Under the pieces are notes generated by a model. It saw only the letters and a program-made list of their open reading frames with translations. It did not search any database and had not been told where the DNA came from. From contig JABDJQ010000276.1 of assembly GCA_013002425.1 (NCBI GenBank), positions 1 to 5,972 on the forward strand: a stretch of 5,972 nt of DNA, in the 5' to 3' direction. The translations under genes and the position numbers were made by a program. Origin of the DNA: Gemmatimonadota bacterium (GTDB lineage Bacteria; Orphanbacterota; Orphanbacteria; Orphanbacterales; Orphanbacteraceae). This document shows, piece by piece, positions 1-5,972 of the stretch (position 1 is its first letter; each line of letters begins with the position of its first letter).

Positions 1-141
1 GATGTGAAGGGCGAGGTTCCCCCCCGTGTTCGGCGTGCCGGGCGGCCGCGCCCAGAGGTACGTTTCGTCCGGGTAGAGCTTCAGTTCGCGCGAAAGGGCG
101 CCCAGCTCCCTTTTTATGATCGCGGCCAGCTGCTTCGTCAT
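1..141 (-). CDS. DinB-superfamily protein, N-terminal part only (runs off left edge)
   Basis: An open frame begins with ATG at 141-139 and stays open to the window edge, giving 47 residues that start MTKQLAAIIKRELGALSREL. This helix, followed by a YPDE...W..PPGTPN..GNLALHI segment, resembles the first helix and the histidine-bearing second helix of DinB/YfiT-like four-helix-bundle proteins. In that family three His residues usually hold a divalent metal, and some members are thiol-dependent transferases acting on electrophiles. Only the first candidate ligand (the His two residues from the cut end) is visible, so the metal site and the enzyme activity cannot be judged. The start is supported by a GGAAGG ribosome binding site a few bases upstream and by an ATGA overlap with the stop of the preceding flavoprotein gene, which implies translational coupling. 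The family call rests on a short N-terminal match; the reading frame itself is secure. Confidence 0.72.
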   Translation of the reverse strand, partial: MTKQLAAIIKRELGALSRELKLYPDETYLWARPPGTPNTGGNLALHI

Positions 142-689
142 TTGTACTTCCTTCCCCACTCGGCTTTGCTTCGCTCCCGCACGGGCTCCAGAATGGGAAC
201 TCCGTATCCGCAGCTCGTCATCGTCTTCTCCACATCGACATCGATGACCTGTCGCGCCTTGAACCGGAACTGCGACGCCTTCGTTTCGAAAATGCCTTCG
301 GGCAGCGCCGCGTCGTCGACAGAACGCACGACCGCTCTGCCGTAAAGGCGCACGATCGCCGCGTCCTGCTCTTCGAACGAGCACACCATCAGCGTCACGG
401 GCCCGCCCGCCTGCACATGACGCGCCGTTTCATTGCCGCTGCCGAGAAAGTCGACATACGCCACACGGTTCGGACCGAGCACGTGGAGCGGCGAACCGCC
501 CTTCGGGGATACGTTGACCGGCCCCGGGTCCTCCCCTTTCTTTGCGCTCCCTGCCTGCGCGGTATCCGCGGCGTCCTTCAAGCCGGATCCGGGCATGCTC
601 CGCGGATCCACGCTCGCGACAAAGAACAGGGGCGCATTCCTGATGAGCGTCTCCTGCTCCTCGGTAATCGACAGATAAAACTTCGACAT
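138..689 (-). CDS. Pyridoxamine 5'-phosphate oxidase-fold (FMN-binding split-barrel) protein
   Basis: This 183-residue cytoplasmic protein belongs to the PNPOx-like split beta-barrel group. Family hallmarks are the N-terminal FYLSIT helix start, the LFFVAS strand (21-26), NVSPKG (59-64), LGPNRVAYVDFLGSGNETARH (71-91), VRLYGRA (113-119) and TSCGYGVP (158-165). Proteins of this type usually bind FMN or a related flavin as a dimer, but the substrate of this subgroup is not established and it should not be called the vitamin B6 enzyme. Residues about 29-55 form a Gly/Ala/Asp/Lys-rich insertion between the first two strands, where relatives as I recall them have only a short turn. The ATG at 689-687 has a CCGGAGA ribosome binding site about five bases upstream. 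The gene starts 17 bases after the DoxX-family stop and overlaps the DinB-like start by four bases, so it sits within an operon. Confidence 0.88.
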   Translation of the reverse strand: MSKFYLSITEEQETLIRNAPLFFVASVDPRSMPGSGLKDAADTAQAGSAKKGEDPGPVNVSPKGGSPLHVLGPNRVAYVDFLGSGNETARHVQAGGPVTLMVCSFEEQDAAIVRLYGRAVVRSVDDAALPEGIFETKASQFRFKARQVIDVDVEKTMTSCGYGVPILEPVRERSKAEWGRKYK

Positions 690-706
690 ACGAATCTCCG
701 GAGCGG

Positions 707-1162
707 TTACAGGATCATATCACGCGTCGACTCGCGGCGCACGGTGCCGCCGATCACGAGCCCCGCGCTGATCAGCACCAGGTTCTTGATGATGTACTGC
801 CCCTCGAGAGTCAGGCCGAAGGGCGGGTTCGTGAAGCAGACTTCGGGGAGCAGAAAGAGAGGCAGTACCGTGCCCGGCATCTGCAGAAAGAGGAGCAGCA
901 GCGCCGCGCGAACGAGCGGGCGGAAGAGCAGGCACACGCCGATCGCCACTTCCCACCAGCCGAGCACCGGCAGAAAAATCTCCGGCGGAACCCAGTAGAC
1001 CGTGCGGCGCACGAGTTCCGCCGCCGGACTCATGCCGAGCGGCTTCAGAATCCCGAACCAGATGAAGATCACGGCGAGAGAGATACGCAGAAGAAACGCG
1101 CCGTACCGGAACATCCAGCGGGCGATGGCCGTATCGATGACGTCGAACGAGGGCGCGCGCAT
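707..1162 (-). CDS. DoxX-family integral membrane protein
   Basis: The product is a small inner-membrane protein of about 151 residues with four predicted membrane helices at roughly 22-42, 61-80, 84-106 and 122-140. Family features are LRISLAVIFIWFGILK in helix 1, the GWWEVAIGVCLL stretch (glycine, then WWE) in helix 2, and LEGQYIIKNLVLISAGLVIG (119-138) leading into helix 4. DoxX/DoxD proteins were named after a thiosulfate:quinone oxidoreductase subunit, and some bacterial members take part in membrane-associated redox or thiol-stress responses; the role here is unknown. The start at 1162 is preferred because GGAGAA lies seven bases upstream, while the in-frame ATG at 1177 (five more residues) has no recognisable ribosome binding site. 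The frame is open back to 1384, but that would run through the alkyltransferase-like gene and add an Arg-rich tail foreign to the family. It follows the alkyltransferase-like stop by 76 bases and precedes the flavoprotein by 17. Confidence 0.84.
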   Translation of the reverse strand: MRAPSFDVIDTAIARWMFRYGAFLLRISLAVIFIWFGILKPLGMSPAAELVRRTVYWVPPEIFLPVLGWWEVAIGVCLLFRPLVRAALLLLFLQMPGTVLPLFLLPEVCFTNPPFGLTLEGQYIIKNLVLISAGLVIGGTVRRESTRDMIL

Positions 1163-1169
1163 GGGCAGG

Positions 1170-1175
1170 TTCTCC
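1170..1175 (-). promoter_or_regulatory. Ribosome binding site that decides the DoxX-family start
   Basis: GGAGAA read on the minus strand lies seven bases before the ATG at 1162-1160. It overlaps the last base of the alternative upstream ATG (1177-1175), which itself is preceded by C-rich sequence (ACCCCTGCCCCTG) with no Shine-Dalgarno match. This favours the shorter start, although usage of the longer one by a leaderless or weak mechanism is not excluded. Confidence 0.55.
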
Positions 1176-1205
1176 ATCAGGGGCAGGGGTGTACCGCGTT
1201 CAGTA

Positions 1206-1229
1206 TAACGCGCCCCGTAACGCGCCCCG
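1206..1229. repeat. Perfect 12-bp tandem repeat between the alkyltransferase-like and DoxX-family genes
   Basis: TAACGCGCCCCG occurs twice head to tail on the plus strand (1206-1217 and 1218-1229), entirely in the 76-base non-coding gap. On the minus strand, the coding direction, the unit is CGGGGCGCGTTA. The copy nearer the DoxX-family gene runs into TATACT (1207-1202), which resembles a -10 hexamer, but there is no convincing -35 hexamer 16-18 bases upstream (GCGGGG at 17). The arrangement could be a binding site near an internal promoter, or simply a local slippage duplication. The repeat is certain; a function is speculative. Confidence 0.6.
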
Positions 1230-1238
1230 CGGACTCGG

Positions 1239-1568
1239 TCAGAGCGCCTTTCGCGGACGCCAGCGGTACTCTTCGAGCGGGAAACGGTTGCGCCCGTCGA
1301 ACGGAATCCCTTCGGCTTCGAGAAACGCGCGCTGCATGTCCTCGGCGAACGGATACGATCGCGGCGACACCTCGCCCTTCGCATTCACGACGCGATGCCA
1401 CGGAAGCCGGTGATTTTCGGGAAGCGCATGAAGAGCGTAGCCGACCTGGCGCGCGTGCCCCGGCAATCCGGCGAGCTTCGCGACCTGCCCGTACGTCGCC
1501 ACGCGCCCCTTCGGGATGCGCTTCACGACCGCGTAGATGCGATCGTAGTTCGACTCGCGCTCTTTCAC
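1239..1568 (-). CDS. Alkyltransferase-like protein (ATL), Trp in place of the MGMT active-site Cys
   Basis: This 109-residue protein matches the DNA-binding domain of O6-alkylguanine-DNA alkyltransferase, but the acceptor motif PCHRV reads PWHRV (56-60), with Trp57 replacing the reactive cysteine. That substitution defines the ATL group: they flip O6-alkylguanine into a pocket without repairing it and hand the lesion to nucleotide excision repair, as shown for S. pombe Atl1 and bacterial homologues. Other visible features are IPKGRVATYGQVA (18-30) with the conserved Tyr25, the Arg-finger region HARQVGYAL (38-46, Arg40) and the C-terminal LEEYRWRP (98-105) typical of ATLs. The length is normal for the family. 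The start is GTG at 1568-1566, preceded by AAGGGG at a five-base spacing, and its GTGA overlaps the TGA stop of the nuclease-helicase gene, so translation is probably coupled. It likely acts on chromosomal DNA in the cytoplasm. Confidence 0.93.
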   Translation of the reverse strand: MKERESNYDRIYAVVKRIPKGRVATYGQVAKLAGLPGHARQVGYALHALPENHRLPWHRVVNAKGEVSPRSYPFAEDMQRAFLEAEGIPFDGRNRFPLEEYRWRPRKAL

Positions 1569-4500
1569 GCGCGCCCCTTCCCCGGCACGCGCACTTCGGT
1601 GGCCATTTCATGATAGCGGCAGAGCACGTTCGCCATCCGCATCTGGTGCGGCGTGCGACAGTCGGGGCGCAGCAGCGCGGGCGCCGCAACCACGATCGAA
1701 ACGCAGCGGGCGCGGCTCACCGCCACGTTGAAACGGTGCGGATCGTAAAGAAACGACATGCCGCGCGGCGCGTCTTCGGCCGAGGAACTCGTCATCGAAT
1801 AGATCACGACGGGCGCCTCCTGTCCCTGGAATTTGTCGACCGTGCCGATGCGCACGTCGGGAATCAGCCGGCGCAGGCGGCCCACCTGGGCGTTGTACGG
1901 CGCGACGACGAGAATTTCTTTCGACGCAAACTTTCTCTCGATGCCGTCGGCGTCGATCCACGTGCGCGTTTTCGCGAGCAGGCTGCTGACGAGCGCGGCG
2001 ACCGCCTCGGCCTCCTCCGGCGCGCTGCTCTGGTTTCCCTGGTGCGACACGGGCACGAAGTAAAGACCGCTCTCTTTGAACGCGGAATCGGTCACGAGGC
2101 GCTGGTTCTTCATCTTGTCGATCGGTTCGAGCCGGTTTTCATAGAACAGTTCGGAGGTGAAGCGACAGATCGCGGGGTGAAGGCGCCAGGTACGGTCGAG
2201 CAGGAGCCCGCGGTCGTCGTCGATGACCTTGGCGCCGTCCAGCAGATGCTCCAGGGCGGAGACATCGGCGCCTTCCGGGTGCGCCCCCCGCTGCGGCTGC
2301 TGGAGCTGCTGCGGGTCTCCGAGGAGCACGACGTTTTTCGCGGCGCGTGAGGCCGCCAGCGCCATGGCGAGCGACAGCTGCCCGGCCTCGTCGATGAAAA
2401 GAACGTCCAGGCTGGCCCTGGCGTCCTCGCGCGACCACAACCAGGCCGTGCCGCCGACGACCTGGCCCTCGTGGAGCGCCGCCAGGAACGACTTGTTGTC
2501 GACGCTCCCGATCCGCTCGTTCTCCGCCGGCGGGTCTCCCCACTTGTGCGACGCCTGTAATGCGATCTCGAGCCCGTCGGCGCGCTCCAGGGCCGATCGC
2601 AGCAGATGGAGGATTACCTTGTGGCTGACGGCTGTGACGCCCACACGGGCCCCGGAGGCCGCCAGACGGGCAATCATCTCGCCTCCCACATACGTCTTGC
2701 CGGTCCCCGGGGGGCCCTGCACGGGAAGAATACTCCGGTCGAGGCCGCGCGTGATCCGCAGCGCCGCTTCCGCCGCGGACTCGTCGGGCTGCCGAAGGGT
2801 CGCGAAGAGGGTCGGCGCGGCGTCTTCGGCCTGCGGAGGGCGGCGGAAGAGGAGGTCGAGCCGCGCATCGCGATCGCGCGGCGTGAGCGGCTTCGAACCC
2901 GCCATGACGGTCAGCAGATCGCGCGCGACCGCGTCCGGGGCCCCGTCGCCCGCAGGCAGCAGCGACTGTGCGAAGGAGAGCAGCGAGCGGTGCAGATCGC
3001 CGGGCTTCACGACCCCCTCCGCGTGCACCATGTACGGATGACGATCGGCCGCCGCGCCGCGTTTGCGGATGTCGACCGTTCCCGTGCGCGGGTCGATGCT
3101 GTCGATCACGCCGATCTTCTCGCCGAGAACCTCGACGAGCCGGTCCCTGTCGTCGAGCGCGATCTCCTGGTCGGGGTACGTGTAGCGCTGGGTCGGGATC
3201 CCCCGTTTCGTGCGCTCGATCTCGCGCTCGAACATGAGGCCCATGATCGCTTTTCGCTCGGCCAGCGCCTCTTCTTCCGTCAGTTCGTGCAGCCGGAAAA
3301 AATCCCACCAGGCGCACTTCTCCTCACGCTGGAAGTAGGGAACGAGGTGCGCGAGCAGATGCATCCTGCGTTCCGTTTCGGTCCAGTCGTCGCGCTCTTC
3401 CGGAAGCGTCGCGAGCAGACCGAGCGCCACACGGCCCGCTTCATCTTCCGCCTCTTCGACTCTGTCTCCGGGGTCTCCCGATTGGAGCTCCGGCCGTGGC
3501 ATCGCCTCGCCGCGCCCCTTCCAATCGGCGCGGCGATCTTCGAGCCAGTCGCGAAGCCCCGCCGTCGCGAGGCAGTCGTCGCGGTTGTAGCGGATCACGA
3601 GGTCGCGGTCCTCTTCGAGGATCGCCTCGGGCGTTCCCATCTCGAGCTCGTGCTCGAGCCGATGTTTCGCGATCGACGCGTCACGCAGCGCCAGGTCGCG
3701 GGAATAGCCGAAGAACGGTTCGAGGTCCTTCAGCGAGTAGCGTTCGACGCTCGCCCGCACTCCTTCGCGCACGACACGATGAAGGTCGATCAGACGCTCG
3801 CCACGCAGGAGGCGGTCGAGCGCGTCGCCGCCACCCCCGTACTTCCCCGCCATCCGTTTCAGCGCGACCGGTTCGTACGGCGCGAAATGATAGATATGGA
3901 ATCCCGGGTCGCCGGGCGCGTTGTCACCTGCGCCCCCGCCCCCGCCTTTCCAGCGTTTCATCACGAACGCGAGAAAGCGCTCGAACGCCGCGCGCTCCGC
4001 TTCGAAATCGGTGGCCCAGACATGTTCGTATTCGAGTTCGCCCGCGTCGTTTCCGTACGCGTAGCCGAACAGGTACTCCAGCCCGCCTCCCTCGACGAAG
4101 CCATCGCCTTCGAAGTCGAGGAACACGTCCGACCGGCTCGGCTCGGGGAGGCGAAGCAGGCCGCGCCCTTCTTCGAGGGGAAGGAGTTCGTGCACCGGTT
4201 TCTTCGTGCGCCGCCCTTCGTCCTGAAGCTGCGCCTGGCGGTGCAGTCTTTCGAACGTTCTCGTGAGGCCGCGCCGGGGCGCCCTCCACAGCGCCTGTTC
4301 GGATCCCGCCCATTCGGCCAGCGTGCCCGTTCCCTGTTCGCGGAGCTCCTCCACGTGGGACCGATGGATCCCCGCCACGTACGAGAGATGATCGTCGTCC
4401 CTTCGCCGCTTCTCGCAGCGAGACCACCACTTGCAGATATCGCAGTGCGGCACGGGGTCCGGATACGTCTCCGGACGCGAAACAGCGGGGTCGTCGGGGA

Positions 4501-5092
4501 GATCGCGCCGCATGTCTTCGCGCACGAGCGCATAGTAGGCGCGATACTCCGCAAAGCGATACGCATCGGGCTCGAAGTTCGTGCCGGGGCGAACCACGTA
4601 CATGTTCTCGGGAACGAGGCCCTGCAGTTCGCCCACGAGTTCGGTGTAGAGGCAGAGTTGCAGGATGGTACCGCCGCGCGTTTCCTGCGCCAGCTTCGTG
4701 TCGACGACTTCGTACGACCACTCTCCGAGAGCGCTCGGGGTCTCGACCCGGACCAGGAAATCCGCGCGCCCGCGCCACTTCCCGTCGCTCAGGTCCGCCT
4801 GCACGATGACGTCACTCCCCTCCCGCATCGCGGCCACCGTCTTCCTGGCGGCGTCACCGTCGAAGTCACGCAGGGAAACGACCGTGCGCCCGATCGATTC
4901 GAGATGCGCCACATAGGCCGTCTCGTGCTCGAGCCCGCGCTTCTCGAGGACGGCGAGCAGATCGTCTTTGTAGCGCGGCGGATCGATCTCGCGCTCGGCC
5001 GCGCTTCGCGCGAGCTGCGTCAGATGGGAGCATCCGAGATGGTTCGCGAGGTCTGTCGCCGAGAGTACGAGTTTGTTATCGAGTATCTGCAT
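1565..5092 (-). CDS. TM0106-family RecB/Cas4-like nuclease fused to DEDD exonuclease and SF1 helicase
   Basis: A 1175-residue multidomain DNA-processing protein. Residues 1-230 form a RecB/Cas4-like PD-(D/E)XK nuclease: RADF (Asp111), VVDTK (Asp131, Lys133) and QLCLY (Gln145, Tyr149, the QxxxY motif). Cys21 plus Cys217-x2-Cys220-x5-Cys226 has the spacing of an AddB/Cas4-type 4Fe-4S cluster. Residues about 320-515 are a YprB-like RNase H/DEDD exonuclease domain: LDFEGD (Asp326, Glu328), YHFAPYE (401-407), LIDLH (Asp436) and YNRDD (502-506). A linker with a likely beta-rich part (about 635-700) precedes an SF1 helicase (785-1150): Walker A GPPGTGKT (793-800), Walker B LFIDEAGQ (898-905), GDPQQL (925-930), DRTWRLHP (966-973), TVDKFQGQE (1084-1092) and RFNVAVSRAR (1120-1129). 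All key residues are present, so it looks active. The start is well fixed because an in-frame TAA lies four codons upstream, but no clear ribosome binding site was seen. Its biological role is not established in the family; DNA repair is inferred from its coupled neighbour. Confidence 0.95.
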   Translation of the reverse strand: MQILDNKLVLSATDLANHLGCSHLTQLARSAAEREIDPPRYKDDLLAVLEKRGLEHETAYVAHLESIGRTVVSLRDFDGDAARKTVAAMREGSDVIVQADLSDGKWRGRADFLVRVETPSALGEWSYEVVDTKLAQETRGGTILQLCLYTELVGELQGLVPENMYVVRPGTNFEPDAYRFAEYRAYYALVREDMRRDLPDDPAVSRPETYPDPVPHCDICKWWSRCEKRRRDDDHLSYVAGIHRSHVEELREQGTGTLAEWAGSEQALWRAPRRGLTRTFERLHRQAQLQDEGRRTKKPVHELLPLEEGRGLLRLPEPSRSDVFLDFEGDGFVEGGGLEYLFGYAYGNDAGELEYEHVWATDFEAERAAFERFLAFVMKRWKGGGGGAGDNAPGDPGFHIYHFAPYEPVALKRMAGKYGGGGDALDRLLRGERLIDLHRVVREGVRASVERYSLKDLEPFFGYSRDLALRDASIAKHRLEHELEMGTPEAILEEDRDLVIRYNRDDCLATAGLRDWLEDRRADWKGRGEAMPRPELQSGDPGDRVEEAEDEAGRVALGLLATLPEERDDWTETERRMHLLAHLVPYFQREEKCAWWDFFRLHELTEEEALAERKAIMGLMFEREIERTKRGIPTQRYTYPDQEIALDDRDRLVEVLGEKIGVIDSIDPRTGTVDIRKRGAAADRHPYMVHAEGVVKPGDLHRSLLSFAQSLLPAGDGAPDAVARDLLTVMAGSKPLTPRDRDARLDLLFRRPPQAEDAAPTLFATLRQPDESAAEAALRITRGLDRSILPVQGPPGTGKTYVGGEMIARLAASGARVGVTAVSHKVILHLLRSALERADGLEIALQASHKWGDPPAENERIGSVDNKSFLAALHEGQVVGGTAWLWSREDARASLDVLFIDEAGQLSLAMALAASRAAKNVVLLGDPQQLQQPQRGAHPEGADVSALEHLLDGAKVIDDDRGLLLDRTWRLHPAICRFTSELFYENRLEPIDKMKNQRLVTDSAFKESGLYFVPVSHQGNQSSAPEEAEAVAALVSSLLAKTRTWIDADGIERKFASKEILVVAPYNAQVGRLRRLIPDVRIGTVDKFQGQEAPVVIYSMTSSSAEDAPRGMSFLYDPHRFNVAVSRARCVSIVVAAPALLRPDCRTPHQMRMANVLCRYHEMATEVRVPGKGRA

Positions 5093-5192
5093 GGCGATAC
5101 TTTATCACGGAACGTTTGGAAAGCGGTGCGATCGGAAGCAGACGCATGGAGTGGAAGAGCGCACGGGGCGGCGGGACGGGACGCGGGCATAG
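5093..5192. other. Non-coding leader upstream of the nuclease-helicase gene
   Basis: About 100 bases separate the OmpA terminator from the nuclease-helicase start. Because the terminator should stop upstream transcripts, the promoter of the five-gene run is expected here. Read on the minus strand the region ends in an AT-richer patch (TTTCCAAACGTTCCGTGATAAAGT) whose TAAAGT could be a weak -10, but no -35 hexamer at normal spacing was found. No small gene or RNA could be supported. Confidence 0.35.
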
Positions 5193-5226
5193 AAAAAGGG
5201 GGACGAGCAGATACTCGTCCCCCTTT
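5193..5226 (-). terminator. Intrinsic terminator of the OmpA-family gene
   Basis: A perfect 13-bp inverted repeat (5195-5207 pairing with 5214-5226) encloses the six-base loop 5208-5213. The stem contains five consecutive G:C pairs. Read on the minus strand the hairpin is followed by TTTTT (5197-5193), the U-tract expected for Rho-independent termination, and it begins 33 bases after the OmpA-family stop codon. On the plus strand only TTTA follows and no plus-strand gene approaches, so it is assigned to the minus strand. It insulates the downstream nuclease-helicase operon from OmpA transcription. Confidence 0.9.
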
Positions 5227-5258
5227 ACAGAGTTCCCTATGAGAGTCCTTGAACCGGC

Positions 5259-5972
<714 letters not shown>

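Noticed and set aside
4..345. Plus-strand frame at the left edge
   Set aside because: It is antisense to the DinB-like and flavoprotein genes, whose coding is supported by motifs, ribosome binding sites and an ATGA junction.
1163..1384. Longer N-terminus for the DoxX-family protein
   Set aside because: The extension from 1384 runs through the ATL coding sequence and encodes Arg-rich residues; the ribosome binding site supports the start at 1162.
1177..1689. Minus-strand frame across the ATL gene and the end of the nuclease-helicase
   Set aside because: Arg-rich translation without family features that would overlap two convincingly coding frames.
1610..2350. 246-codon plus-strand frame antisense to the helicase domain
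   Set aside because: Same shadow effect: the opposite strand encodes helicase motifs and this translation shows none.
2139..3317. 392-codon minus-strand frame overlapping the helicase gene in another frame
   Set aside because: Arg/Gly/Ala-rich, low-information translation; the true frame contains Walker A and B in the same bases.
4403..5092. Cas4-like region as part of a CRISPR-Cas adaptation module
   Set aside because: No repeat-spacer array and no cas1, cas2 or other cas gene is visible; the whole-protein architecture is that of the TM0106 family.
2606..5242. 878-codon open frame on the plus strand, opposite the nuclease-helicase gene
   Set aside because: Its protein is Arg/Ala/Val/Glu-rich with no domain or motif, and it lies wholly antisense to a gene with intact catalytic motifs. 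Long antisense frames are expected from strong third-position GC bias.

Overview
The window is GC-rich bacterial DNA in which every supported gene lies on the minus strand, so transcription runs from high to low coordinates. An OmpA-type peptidoglycan-binding outer-membrane protein with thrombospondin type-3 repeats points to a diderm (Gram-negative) bacterium. That composition and repeat style fit Myxococcota, Gemmatimonadota, Krumholzibacteriota or related lineages, but the sequence does not fix the phylum.

In order of transcription, the window opens inside an OmpA-family gene (5259-5972) whose 5' end lies beyond the right edge. The gene ends in a strong intrinsic terminator (5193-5226). 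After a short gene-free spacer comes a run of five closely packed genes: (1) a 1175-residue TM0106-type protein combining a RecB/Cas4-like nuclease with a predicted Fe-S cluster, a DEDD-type exonuclease domain and an SF1 helicase (1565-5092); (2) an alkyltransferase-like DNA-lesion-binding protein (1239-1568) that overlaps the nuclease-helicase by 4 bases; (3) a DoxX-family membrane protein (707-1162); (4) a pyridoxamine-5'-phosphate-oxidase-fold flavoprotein (138-689); and (5) the first 47 codons of a DinB-superfamily protein, cut by the left edge (1-141), which also overlaps its upstream neighbour by 4 bases.

The two DNA-repair genes look translationally coupled. The natural reading, which is inference, is that the alkyltransferase-like protein recognises O6-alkylguanine and the nuclease-helicase processes the marked DNA. 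The three downstream genes belong to families often linked to redox or small-molecule detoxification, so the whole run could be an electrophile or alkylation stress operon. A 12-bp tandem repeat with a TATACT hexamer between the two halves may mark an internal regulatory site.

No tRNA, rRNA, CRISPR array, insertion sequence or integration site was seen. The most interesting item is the coupling of the multi-domain nuclease-helicase to the alkyltransferase-like protein. Each family is known; the pairing is what merits follow-up.
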